Positions 49,884-58,305 of a stretch of 64,000 bases of DNA are shown piece after piece. A program made the translations under genes and the position numbers. This DNA is from JACMQX01 sp040385105. Lineage in GTDB: Bacteria > Pseudomonadota > Gammaproteobacteria > Burkholderiales > Burkholderiaceae_C. The stretch is from NCBI GenBank assembly GCA_040385105.1, contig JAZKHY010000021.1, positions 1 through 64,000 on the forward strand, read 5' to 3'. The notes beneath the pieces were generated by a model. That model worked only from the letters and a program-made list of their open reading frames with translations. It ran no database searches and was not told where the DNA came from. Every line of letters starts with the position of its first letter. Position 1 is the first letter of the stretch.

Positions 49884-49915
49884 GGTTTTCAAAAAACCGA
49901 GACTTTAGTCTAAAG
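49884..49915 (-). promoter_or_regulatory. Two short dyads before the HTH regulator
   Basis: GGTTTTCAAAAAACC (49884-49898) and CTTTAG-T-CTAAAG (49903-49915) are two small palindromes side by side, 43-75 bases before the ATG at 49840. They are candidates for the regulator's own operators. Confidence 0.4.
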
Positions 49916-50002
49916 AATTCATTTCGTCACGCGTTTTCGCATGTGAGGCGCACAAATGCGCAGGTTCCTCAGCTGCATGCTCAGCAGATCCGCCTGCCGG
50001 GC

Positions 50003-50770
50003 TCAGCTCCTGTAGGAGGTGTCCAGCCGTTCGAGTTTGCGGATCAGCGACGGCCAGACGAAGGCGCCGCCAAGCCCGCCGGTCTGCACCCGGGAGGCTT
50101 CGGCCACGCCCTTGATGATGGCCGGGTCCACCTGCGTCAGTTCGCCGCCGGCCTGCGCATCGATCTGGATGCGGCAGGTGTTCTCGAAGGTGTACATCGC
50201 CAGGAAGGCATCCGCGATGGTCTTGCCCACCGTCAGCAGGCCGTGGTTGCGCAGCACCAGGAAGTTTGCGCGGCCCAGGTCGGCCTGCAGGCGCGGCTTC
50301 TCGGCGTCGCGGAAGGCCACGCCTTCGTAGTCATGGTAGGCCAGGGACGCCAGCACAAAGCTGGACTGCTGGCTGATCGGCAGGATGCCGTTCTTTTGCG
50401 CGCTCACCGCCACGCCGGCGCGGGTGTGGGTGTGCAGCACGCAGCCGGCCTCATGCCGCGCCTCGTGCACCGCGCTGTGGATGACGAAGCCTGCGGGGTT
50501 GACCGGGAAGGGGCTGTCATGCAGCTTGTTGCACTGCATGTCCACCTTGACCAGGCTGGACGCGGTGATCTCGTCGAACATCAGCCCGTAGGGATTGATG
50601 AGGAACTGGTGCTCCGACCCCGAGACGGACTCCGGCAGCTTGGCGCTGATGTGGGTGAAGACCAGGTCGCTCCAGCCATACAGCGCCACGAGGCGGTAGC
50701 AGGCGGCCAGGTCGCAGCGCAGCTGCCACTCCTCGGCGCTCACAAGTTCCTTCAATGACGGGATATGCAT
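50003..50770 (-). CDS. Class II aldolase/adducin family protein
   Basis: A 255-aa protein. Zinc ligands are visible in CVLHTHTRAGVAVSA (two His) and in LVLRNHGLLTVGKTIADAF (His). ARHEAGCVLHTH and SLVKVDMQCN complete the fold. Members are fuculose- or rhamnulose-phosphate aldolases, but in aromatic degradation clusters related proteins act as decarboxylases. The latter fits the adjoining transporter and aldehyde dehydrogenase. It overlaps the AraC gene's end by 19 bases on the same strand, so the two are coupled. Confidence 0.9.
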   Translation of the reverse strand: MHIPSLKELVSAEEWQLRCDLAACYRLVALYGWSDLVFTHISAKLPESVSGSEHQFLINPYGLMFDEITASSLVKVDMQCNKLHDSPFPVNPAGFVIHSAVHEARHEAGCVLHTHTRAGVAVSAQKNGILPISQQSSFVLASLAYHDYEGVAFRDAEKPRLQADLGRANFLVLRNHGLLTVGKTIADAFLAMYTFENTCRIQIDAQAGGELTQVDPAIIKGVAEASRVQTGGLGGAFVWPSLIRKLERLDTSYRS

Positions 50771-51744
50771 GGCGGTGCGTGCCTCCGGAATTCGCTCGGG
50801 CTGGTGCCGGTGTGCTCGCGGAACACGCGGCTGAAGTGCGACAGGTTGGAAAAGCCCCAGGACAGGGCGATGTCGGTGATGGCGCGCGGGCCTGACGCGT
50901 CGTTCCCCATGCCTTGCGCGCTGCCTTGCTGCAGGTCGCGCACGCAGGCTTCCAGGCGCTGGCGCAGGATGTAGCCGGCCAGGGTTTCGTCCCCGTCGGC
51001 AAAGGCATTGTGCAGGTGGCGCTTGCTGCAGTTGAGCGCCAGCGCGATCCGCTCGATGGACAGGCCCGGGTCGCGCAGGTGGCGGTGCACATAGCCGCGG
51101 ATGCGGTCCTTCAGCGCCTCCAGCTGGGTGACGCCGGTCTCGCGGCCCGCCAGTTCAAGCAGCGACAGGCGCACCAGCTGCACGATGAGTTCGCCCGCGC
51201 CGCGCGCGGCCGCCTCGCTCATGCTGGGAAGCTCCTGGTAGGTGCTGCGCATGGTCTCCAGCGCCACCCGCGAGATGCCGCTGGCGCCGCCCACATGGCG
51301 CGCCATCAGCGGCTCAAGCCGCATGCCGCGCTCCAGCACCTGCTCCTTGGGCAGCATGACGATCAGATGCTCGCAGCGCTCGGGGTTGGCGATTTCATAG
51401 CTGCCGGTGGTGTCGTAGATGGTCCAGCCGCCGGAGCGCACCCAGGCCTGGCGCCCCTGCTGCTCGACGCTGGCCGTGCCCTGCCAGGGCGCGACGATCT
51501 TGAGGTAGCCGGCATCGCTGCTGCGGGCCAGGTGCGGCGTCTTGAGCACGCGGTGCCGGTTGGCCTCCAGCTTGGTCAGGATCACGTCGCCGGCGCGCGA
51601 GGCCGCCATGTGGCCGTCAAACTCGGTGTCGCCGTACAGGTCTGATTCCAGCCCGCCGAAGTGCCTGAACACCCACTCGCGCCACTGCGGCGCCCGCTCG
51701 CGCGGCGCGACGTCGTCGGTGGTCATTACCGTGGAGGCGGTCAT
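50752..51744 (-). CDS. AraC family regulator, FeaR-like
   Basis: A 330-aa regulator. The N-terminal 200 residues are a FeaR-type sensing domain (VSYLKIVAPWQGTASVEQQ-like region, SGGWTIYDTTGSYEI). The two C-terminal helix-turn-helix motifs are LSIERIALALNCSKRHLHNAF and ITDIALSWGFSNLSHFSRVFREHTGTSPSEFR, the AraC signature. It is divergent from the ABC transporter operon and just upstream of the aldolase, so it is the likely regulator of both. An inducer among aromatic acids or amines is plausible. Confidence 0.92.
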   Translation of the reverse strand: MTASTVMTTDDVAPRERAPQWREWVFRHFGGLESDLYGDTEFDGHMAASRAGDVILTKLEANRHRVLKTPHLARSSDAGYLKIVAPWQGTASVEQQGRQAWVRSGGWTIYDTTGSYEIANPERCEHLIVMLPKEQVLERGMRLEPLMARHVGGASGISRVALETMRSTYQELPSMSEAAARGAGELIVQLVRLSLLELAGRETGVTQLEALKDRIRGYVHRHLRDPGLSIERIALALNCSKRHLHNAFADGDETLAGYILRQRLEACVRDLQQGSAQGMGNDASGPRAITDIALSWGFSNLSHFSRVFREHTGTSPSEFRRHAPPCISRH

Positions 51745-51952
51745 GCGGTGGCTCTGCAGGTGGTGGCTTCCTGACGATTATGTGCGTTGCCCCTTGCCCT
51801 GTCGCCTCCAGGGGTTGGGGGTAAACCCTGAACGCCGTGCGCGTGCAATCAAGCAATCTGTGCACTCCCGGCAAAGCGCAGCGGCGCTTGCATTCCTATC
51901 ATCCCGGCATCGGGGCATATTGCCCCCTATGGCCCCACAAGAGGAGACACAC

Positions 51953-53155
51953 ATGGTTCAGCAGACAACACGGCGGCAGGTGATCAAGGGCGCGGCTGCG
52001 GCCGTCGGCGCCATGGCGGTGGCCCCACAGCTGATGGCGCAGGCGGCCCCGGTGCGCATCGGCTATGCCATGGCCCGCACCGGTCCCTGGACAGGCGGCG
52101 CACAGGTGAGCCAGGAGCCCAACTACCTGCTCTGGGCCGAGGAGCAGAACGCGAAGGGCGGCCTGGACATCAAGGGCGCGCGCCGCAAGATCGAGCTGAT
52201 CAGCTCCGACGACCGCAGCGACACCGAGACCTGCGTGCGCACCTATGAAAAACTCATGGGCTCCGACAAGGTGGACCTGGTGCTGCCGCCCTGGGGCAGC
52301 AATGCCAACTTTGCGGTGGCACCGCTGGCCAACCGCTTTGGCTACCCGTTCCTGGCGCCCACGGCCCTGTCGCGCCGGCTGGTGGAGATGAAGCTGCCGT
52401 ATTTCTTCCTGCTGCTGCAGCAGCCCGCGCCGATGATGGGCGCGCTGGTGGACATGCTCAAAGCCAACGGCGTCAAGACCGTGGCCGTCATCTATGTGGA
52501 CGACCTGTTCGGCCTGGAAAACTATGCCGCCTTCAAGGTGGCGCTGCAGGGCACGGGCATCAACATGGTGGAAGACAAGAGCTACCCCGGCGGCGTGAAG
52601 GACCTGTCGCCGGTGCTGCGCTCGATCAAGGACAAGAACCCCGATGCGTTCGTGGGCCTGACCTACCCGCCCGACACCATCCTGGCCAGCAAGCAGGCCA
52701 AGGAAGTCGGCTTCAACCCCAAGTTCTTCTACGCGTCTGTGGGCACGGCTTTCCAGCTGTACCGCAATGTGATGACGGCGGCCGGCGCCGAAGGCGTGAT
52801 CGGCATGGGCTCATGGAACGGCAAGACCAGCCCTGCGGCCAAGGCCTACTTTGATGCGCATACCAAGAAGTTCGCCGGCAAGGAGCCGGACCGCTGGGCC
52901 AGTGGCGCCTGCTGGGCGGGGCTGGAGATTTTGACCAACGCCTGCGCGAAGCACGGCCTGGACAAGAAGGCCATCCGCGACTATGTGGCGAACACGACGC
53001 ACAAGACGATCATCGGCGACATCAAGTTCACCGGCAGCGAGAACACCGCGACGCCGGGTACCGTGAGCCAGTGGCAGAACGGCGAGTTTGAAGTGGTCTG
53101 GCCGCCGAAGCTGGCGACTGCCAAACTCAACGCGAACAAGGCCGCCTGGAAATAA
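51953..53155 (+). CDS. ABC transporter substrate-binding protein (branched-chain amino acid/aromatic type)
   Basis: A 400-aa exported binding protein of the LivJ-like type I family. The signal is of the Tat type: TTRRQVIKGAAAAVGAMAVA, followed by a cut near AQA. The mature part starts PVRIGYAMARTGPWTGGAQ and contains VKTVAVIYVDDLFGLENYAA. GAGGAGAC precedes the ATG at 51953. First gene of an operon with permeases, ATPases and aldehyde dehydrogenase. The ligand is unknown; proteins like this in Burkholderiales often bind aromatic acids. Confidence 0.92.
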   Translation: MVQQTTRRQVIKGAAAAVGAMAVAPQLMAQAAPVRIGYAMARTGPWTGGAQVSQEPNYLLWAEEQNAKGGLDIKGARRKIELISSDDRSDTETCVRTYEKLMGSDKVDLVLPPWGSNANFAVAPLANRFGYPFLAPTALSRRLVEMKLPYFFLLLQQPAPMMGALVDMLKANGVKTVAVIYVDDLFGLENYAAFKVALQGTGINMVEDKSYPGGVKDLSPVLRSIKDKNPDAFVGLTYPPDTILASKQAKEVGFNPKFFYASVGTAFQLYRNVMTAAGAEGVIGMGSWNGKTSPAAKAYFDAHTKKFAGKEPDRWASGACWAGLEILTNACAKHGLDKKAIRDYVANTTHKTIIGDIKFTGSENTATPGTVSQWQNGEFEVVWPPKLATAKLNANKAAWK

Positions 53156-53163
53156 CCTGCCTT

Positions 53164-53251
53164 GTCATCCCGGACTTGATCCGGGATCCATGCCTCGCTG
53201 GCCAATGTGCTGGCAGGGCACTATGGATGCCGGATCAAGTCCGGCATGACA
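53164..53251. repeat. Dispersed palindromic repeat, two half units
   Basis: The left unit is GTCATCCCGGACTTGATCCG onward and the right unit GGATGCCGGATCAAGTCCGG onward, the best-preserved pair in the window. It sits inside the operon between the binding-protein and permease genes and may attenuate transcription so that the binding protein is made in excess. Confidence 0.88.
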
Positions 53252-53275
53252 ATCTTTTATTGCCGTCATATCTCC

Positions 53276-54178
53276 ATGTCCGTCGAAGCCTGGTTAGAAC
53301 TCATCGCCTCCGGCCTCATCACCGGCGGCATCTACGCGCTCGTCGCGCTCGGCCTGAACCTGCAGTACGGGCTGATGCGCATCCTGAACATTGCGCATGG
53401 CGAGTTCCTGATGGTGGGCGCCTACCTGACCTGGATGGCGCAGACCACGCTGGGGGGAGAGTCCTGGTGGATGCCGCTGGTGATGGTGCCGGTGTCGTTT
53501 GTGGTGCTGATGGCTCTGGGCCTTGTGATCCACAAGCTGTGCTTCGCGCGGCTTAACGCGACCTCGCCCAACCTCGACATCTTTGAGGCGCGCGGCCTGA
53601 TGGTCGCATTCGGGCTGATGTTCCTGGTGCAGAACTTTGCGTCGTACATGTGGGGCGGCGACCTGCGCGGCTACGACTTCATGACCGAGCCTGTGAAGGT
53701 GGGCAACGCACAGTTCGCCGGCAACAAGCTGCTGGTGTTTGCACTGGCGCTGCTGTTCAGCGCCGCGCTGATCGTGCTGCTGCGCATGACGCTGCTGGGC
53801 AAGGGGGTGAGGGCGCTGATGCAGTCGCCGGTCGGCGCGCAACTGGTGGGCATTGATACCAAGCGGCTGCATCCGATGATGTTCGGCATCGGCCTGGGCC
53901 TGTCGGGCGTGGCGGGTTGCCTGCTGTCCATGGCCTACACCATCTCGCCCGCGATGGGTGAGCCCTATACCGTGACGGCGCTGATCGTCATCACGCTCGG
54001 CGGCTTCGGCAGCATGGGCGGCGCGCTGGCGGGCGGGCTGCTGCTGGGCGTGATCGAGGCGCTGGGGATGCACTTCACGAATCCGTCGCTCAAGGCGCTG
54101 CTGTCTTACGTCGTCTTCATCGGTGTGCTGCTGCTGCGGCCTGAGGGCCTGTTTGCCCGGAAGACGCGGAAGGCGTGA
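53276..54178 (+). CDS. ABC transporter permease, LivH-like
   Basis: A 300-aa inner-membrane permease with about eight hydrophobic segments. LITGGIYALVALGLNLQYGLMRILNIAHGEF is the typical first part of LivH; in pieces, GGIYALVALGLNLQYG and RILNIAHGEFLMVGAY. ITLGGFGSMGGALAGGLLLG is the conserved EAA-like loop near the C-terminus. The ATG at 53276 follows the dispersed repeat directly, without a clear ribosome site. It is 8 bases upstream of livM. Confidence 0.93.
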   Translation: MSVEAWLELIASGLITGGIYALVALGLNLQYGLMRILNIAHGEFLMVGAYLTWMAQTTLGGESWWMPLVMVPVSFVVLMALGLVIHKLCFARLNATSPNLDIFEARGLMVAFGLMFLVQNFASYMWGGDLRGYDFMTEPVKVGNAQFAGNKLLVFALALLFSAALIVLLRMTLLGKGVRALMQSPVGAQLVGIDTKRLHPMMFGIGLGLSGVAGCLLSMAYTISPAMGEPYTVTALIVITLGGFGSMGGALAGGLLLGVIEALGMHFTNPSLKALLSYVVFIGVLLLRPEGLFARKTRKA

Positions 54179-54186
54179 ACACAACC

Positions 54187-55215
54187 ATGACCTCCCGGCA
54201 AATCCTGGTGCGCGACTTCCTCGTGCTGTTCGGCCTCACCGGCTGGGCGCTGTCGTTGCCTTACTACGGCAGCGAGTTCGTTGTCTCGATGGCATTGACC
54301 TGCCTGATGTATGTGGCGCTGTCGTCCAGCTGGGGGCTGTTCTGCGGCAGCACGCGCTACCTGTCGCTGGCCACTTCGGCCTTCTTCGGCATTGGCGCCT
54401 ACACGAGCGCGCTGGCGCTGGACAAGCTGCCCTGGCTGCAGTGCATTGCGCTGGGCGCGGGCATTGCCACCGTCGTGGCGGTCGTCATGGGCGCGGCGGT
54501 GCTGCATTTGCGCGGCACCTACTTTGCGGTGCTGACCTTCGGCATGACGGAGCTGATCCGCCATGCCATCACCTACTTCGAGAAAAGCGTGACAGGTACC
54601 GTCGGCCGGGTGCTCACGGTCGTGCCCGAGCGCGACACCATCTACCTGACCGTGCTGGGCCTGGCGGTGCTGTCGGTGGGCGTGTCGATTGTGGTGCGGC
54701 GCACGCGCTTTGGCATGGCGCTGATGGGCATTGGCGCGGACGAGCAGCGGGCGCAGACACTGGGGGTGAATACCAGGCTCGTGAAGCTGGCCGGCTTTGC
54801 GATGACGGCCGCGTTTGCCGGTGCCGTGGGCGCTGCCATGTCGGTGCGCTGGACCTACATTGACCCGCACACGGTGTTCAACCCGTTCATCGGCTTCCAG
54901 ACGGTGCTGATCGCATTGATTGGCGGCGCGGTGACGCTGTGGGGGCCGTTGATTGCGGCGATTGTGTTCAGCGTGCTGGCCGAGACGCTGCGCCTGCAGT
55001 TCCCGCAGATCTACATGATGTCGCTGGGACTGCTGCTGATCCTGAGCGTGCTGTATTTGCCGGGTGGGTTGGCGTCGCTGCGCTGGGAGACCTTCCGGGG
55101 CTGGTGGCGCGACATGCGGGACCGGGGCAAGGCGCTGCGTTATGAGTGGAGCGGTGACAAGGAGCGTGACAAGGCGCGCGACAAGAAGAGACGAAGGGAA
55201 CAGCGTGTCTTCTGA
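54187..55215 (+). CDS. ABC transporter permease, LivM-like
   Basis: The second permease, 342 aa, with about eight to ten membrane segments. YVALSSSWGLFCGSTRYLSLATSAFFGIGAY and FRTRFGMALMGIGADEQRAQTLGV-like loops are family markers. The tail after residue 310 is unusual: it is strongly charged (SGDKERDKARDKKRRREQ) and cytoplasmic. Its end overlaps the livG start by 11 bases. With LivH it forms the translocation pore. Confidence 0.93.
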   Translation: MTSRQILVRDFLVLFGLTGWALSLPYYGSEFVVSMALTCLMYVALSSSWGLFCGSTRYLSLATSAFFGIGAYTSALALDKLPWLQCIALGAGIATVVAVVMGAAVLHLRGTYFAVLTFGMTELIRHAITYFEKSVTGTVGRVLTVVPERDTIYLTVLGLAVLSVGVSIVVRRTRFGMALMGIGADEQRAQTLGVNTRLVKLAGFAMTAAFAGAVGAAMSVRWTYIDPHTVFNPFIGFQTVLIALIGGAVTLWGPLIAAIVFSVLAETLRLQFPQIYMMSLGLLLILSVLYLPGGLASLRWETFRGWWRDMRDRGKALRYEWSGDKERDKARDKKRRREQRVF

Positions 55216-56005
55216 AGCCGCATCCTCTCTTGCCCCCGCACTGCTTGAAGCGCGCGACGTCACCGTCCGCTTCGGCGGCCTTGTCGCCGTTGATGCCGTC
55301 AACGCCAGCTTCGCGCCGGGTGAGCTCGTCGGCATCATCGGCCCGAACGGTGCGGGCAAGACGACGTTCTTCAATGCGATGTCGGGCGTCATCGCGCCGA
55401 CCTCTGGCCAGATGATCTCGCGCGGCCGCAACCTGGCGGGCAAGGCGCCGCACCGCTATGCGGCGCATGGCATTGCGCGCACCTTCCAGACGCCGCGCGT
55501 GTTTGCCGACATGACGGTGCGGGCCAACATCGAGTTCGGCCTGAAGTTTGCCGGGCGCCGGCCGCGCAAGTACTGGCTGTGGGGCGAAGAGACCTCGGTG
55601 CCCTGGGTGCTGCGCAATGCGGAAGGCATCCTGCAGCTGATTGGCCTGTCGTCGCTGGCGGCACTGCCGGCGGCGGCCATCACGCCGTCGCAGCAGCGGC
55701 TGCTGGAGATCGGCATGGCGCTGGCGACGCGGCCACGCGTGCTGCTGCTGGACGAAGTGGCTGCCGGGCTGACCGAAGCGGAGATTGAGGAGATGGCGCG
55801 GCTGATCCGCCGGCTGCGCGATGAACTGGACTTGACCGTGGTGTGGATCGAGCATGCCGTGACCACGCTGCTGCGCCATGTGGAGCGCGTCATCGTGCTG
55901 CACCAGGGCCGGGTGATTGCCGACGGCCTGCCGCGCGACGTGGTGCGCAATGCGGAGGTCATCGAGGCCTATCTCGGGGACGAGATGGTGGAGGCCGCGC
56001 CATGA
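55205..56005 (+). CDS. ABC transporter ATP-binding protein, LivG-like
   Basis: A 266-aa ATPase subunit. Walker A is GPNGAGKTT, Q-loop region ARTFQTPRVFADMTV, Walker B VLLLDEVAAGL, and the H-loop sits in VVWIEHAV. The ABC signature reads ITPSQQRLLEIG instead of LSGGQ, a known variation in this branch. GTG at 55205 is used as start, with AGGGAA upstream. It overlaps livM by 11 bases and livF by 4. Confidence 0.93.
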   Translation: MSSEAASSLAPALLEARDVTVRFGGLVAVDAVNASFAPGELVGIIGPNGAGKTTFFNAMSGVIAPTSGQMISRGRNLAGKAPHRYAAHGIARTFQTPRVFADMTVRANIEFGLKFAGRRPRKYWLWGEETSVPWVLRNAEGILQLIGLSSLAALPAAAITPSQQRLLEIGMALATRPRVLLLDEVAAGLTEAEIEEMARLIRRLRDELDLTVVWIEHAVTTLLRHVERVIVLHQGRVIADGLPRDVVRNAEVIEAYLGDEMVEAAP

Positions 56006-56790
56006 TGTGGCATCAGGGCATGCCGTTCACACTGGGCGGCTCGGGCCGCGCGCACCTGAAGGTGCAGGCCTTAAGCGCCGGCTATGGCGCCTTCCTGGTG
56101 CTGCGCGGGCTGACGCTGGAAGCCAAACCCGGCCTCACCGTCATCCTCGGCCCCAATGGTGCGGGCAAGACCACGCTGCTGCGCGCGCTGGCCGGCCTGA
56201 TTCCGCGCATGGGTGAGGTGCTGCTGGATGGCGAGGACCTGCCCGAGAAGACGCATGAGATCGTGCAGGCGGGCATTGCACTCGTTGCTGAAGGGCGCCA
56301 GCTGTTCCCGCAGATGACGGTGACAGAGAACCTTGAACTCGGCGGCTGGCTCATCGACAAGGCCGAGCGCGCCCGCCGCATGGAGCAGGCCTTCAATGAC
56401 TTCCCGAAACTGCGCGAACGCGCGCAGCAGCTCGCAGGCACGATGAGCGGCGGCGAGCAGCAGATGGTGGCTGTGGCCCGCGCGATGATGAGCGGCCCGC
56501 GCCTGCTAATGCTTGACGAACCCTCGCTGGGCCTGGCGCCGCGCATGGTCGATGAACTGCTGGCCATGGCGCGGCGCATTGCAGATGCCGGCACGACGGT
56601 GCTGATGGTGGAACAGAACGTGAAGAAGGCGCTGGCTGTCGCCGACCGCGGTTATGTGCTGGAGCGCGGCACGCTGGTGGCCAGCGGGCCGGCGAAGCTG
56701 CTGGCGCGCTCGGCTGTGGTGCAGGAAGCCTATCTTGGCAAGGCCAGCGCAGAGACGACGACCGCGGCGGCTGCCGTTGCAAGAACTTAA
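56002..56790 (+). CDS. ABC transporter ATP-binding protein, LivF-like
   Basis: The second ATPase, 262 aa. Walker A GPNGAGKTT, signature TMSGGEQQMVAVARAMM, Walker B LLMLDEPSLGLAPRMV and H-loop VLMVEQNVKKAL are complete. The N-terminal 16 residues before LKVQALSAGYGAF are a short extension. ATG at 56002 overlaps the livG stop (ATGA). It is 10 bases before the aldehyde dehydrogenase gene, so the latter belongs to the same operon. Confidence 0.95.
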   Translation: MMWHQGMPFTLGGSGRAHLKVQALSAGYGAFLVLRGLTLEAKPGLTVILGPNGAGKTTLLRALAGLIPRMGEVLLDGEDLPEKTHEIVQAGIALVAEGRQLFPQMTVTENLELGGWLIDKAERARRMEQAFNDFPKLRERAQQLAGTMSGGEQQMVAVARAMMSGPRLLMLDEPSLGLAPRMVDELLAMARRIADAGTTVLMVEQNVKKALAVADRGYVLERGTLVASGPAKLLARSAVVQEAYLGKASAETTTAAAAVART

Positions 56791-56800
56791 GGAGAAACCC

Positions 56801-58255
56801 ATGTCAGACATGTCCATGCTCATCAACGGCCTGAAAGTCACGGCCGAAAAGGGCGCCACCTTCGAGCGCCGCAACCCGCTGGACGGCAGCGTGGCCACGC
56901 GCGCGCCGGCCTGCTCGCCGGCCGACGGCGTGATGGCGGCTGATGCCGCTGCCGAGGCCTTCAAGACCTGGAGCGAGACGGGCCCCAACACCCGCCGCGC
57001 GTTGCTGCTCAAGGCCGCCGATGCGCTGGAGGCCAAGACGCCGCAGTTCATTGAAGCGGTGTCGGCCGAGACCGGCGCCACCGGCATGTGGGGTGGCTTC
57101 AACGTGATGCTGGCAGCCAGCATGATCCGCGAGGCGGCATCGCTCACCACCCAGATCAGCGGCGAGGTCATCCCGTCCGACGTGCCGGGCTCGCTGGCCA
57201 TGGGCATTCGCCAGCCGGCCGGCGTGGTGCTGGGCATCGCGCCATGGAACGCGCCCATCATCCTCGGCGTGCGGGCCATCGCCACGCCACTGGCCTGCGG
57301 CAACACCGTCATCCTCAAGGGCTCGGAGAACTGCCCGCGCACCCACCAGCTGATCATCGAGGCCTTCCAGGACGCGGGCTTCCCGCCCGGCGTGGTCAAC
57401 TACATCACCAATGCGCCGGCCGATGCGGGCGCGGTGGTGGAAGCCATCGTGGCGCACCCGGCGGTGCGGCGCGTCAACTTCACCGGCTCCACCAAGGTGG
57501 GCCGCATCATTGCGATGACCTGCGCCAAGTACCTGAAGCCCGTGGTGCTGGAGCTGGGCGGCAAGGCGCCGATGGTCATCCTGGATGACGCGGACATTGA
57601 CGACGCCGTCAACGGCGCGGCCTTCGGCTGCTTTGCCAACAGCGGGCAGATCTGCATGAGCACCGAGCGCATCATTGTGGACAGCAAGATTGCCGATGAG
57701 TTCGTCAAGCGCTTCGCCGCCAAGGCCAAGGCGCTGCCGCTGGGTGACCCGCGCAAGCCCGAGCCGGTGGTGCTGGGCTCGGTCATCGGCATGGGCACGG
57801 TGACGCACTGCAATGCATTGATCGACGATGCCATTGCCAAGGGCGCCAAACTGGTCTGCGGCGAAAAGGTGGACACGACGCTGATGCCCGCCACCATTCT
57901 GGACCATGTGACGCCGCAGATGCGCATCTACCACGAGGAAACCTTCGGCCCGGTGAAATGCATCGTGCGGGTGAAGGACACCGAGGAAGCCATCGCCTGC
58001 GCCAATGACAATGAATACGGCCTCTCGGCCGCGGTGTTCGGCGGCGACCTGGCGCGCGCCTTTGCGGTGGCGCGGCGCATTGACTCCGGCATCTGCCACG
58101 TCAACGGCCCCACGGTGCATGACGAGGCGCAGATGCCCTTCGGCGGCGTCAAGGGCTCGGGCATGGGCCGCTTCGGCGGCAAGGCCGGCGTGCACGAGTT
58201 CACCGAGCTGCGCTGGGTGACGATGCAGACGACGCCGCGGCATTACCCGTTCTGA
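56801..58255 (+). CDS. Aldehyde dehydrogenase (vanillin/salicylaldehyde dehydrogenase-like)
   Basis: A 484-aa NAD(P)-dependent ALDH. The conserved Asn is in GIAPWNAPIILGVRAIATPL, the coenzyme site in VNFTGSTKVGRIIA, catalytic Glu in VVLELGGKAPMVILDDADID and catalytic Cys in CFANSGQICMSTERIIVD. The C-terminal AQMPFGGVKGSGMGRFGGK fits the aromatic aldehyde subgroup (vanillin, benzaldehyde, salicylaldehyde). A strong AAGGAG precedes the ATG. Being last in the transporter operon, it likely oxidises the imported compound or a product of the class II aldolase. Confidence 0.93.
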   Translation: MSDMSMLINGLKVTAEKGATFERRNPLDGSVATRAPACSPADGVMAADAAAEAFKTWSETGPNTRRALLLKAADALEAKTPQFIEAVSAETGATGMWGGFNVMLAASMIREAASLTTQISGEVIPSDVPGSLAMGIRQPAGVVLGIAPWNAPIILGVRAIATPLACGNTVILKGSENCPRTHQLIIEAFQDAGFPPGVVNYITNAPADAGAVVEAIVAHPAVRRVNFTGSTKVGRIIAMTCAKYLKPVVLELGGKAPMVILDDADIDDAVNGAAFGCFANSGQICMSTERIIVDSKIADEFVKRFAAKAKALPLGDPRKPEPVVLGSVIGMGTVTHCNALIDDAIAKGAKLVCGEKVDTTLMPATILDHVTPQMRIYHEETFGPVKCIVRVKDTEEAIACANDNEYGLSAAVFGGDLARAFAVARRIDSGICHVNGPTVHDEAQMPFGGVKGSGMGRFGGKAGVHEFTELRWVTMQTTPRHYPF

Positions 58256-58305
58256 GGGGTGTGGAAAGTGTGCCTGGATAGGGCACACTGGGGGCCGAGG
58301 AGCAA

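Noticed and set aside
19649..53251. CRISPR array
   Set aside because: The repeats are palindromic, far apart and at single intergenic sites, with no regular spacers and no cas genes.
55205..56005. Defective LivG because the ABC signature is not LSGGQ
   Set aside because: Variation at this motif is common in this LivG branch, and the Walker A, Walker B and H-loop are intact.
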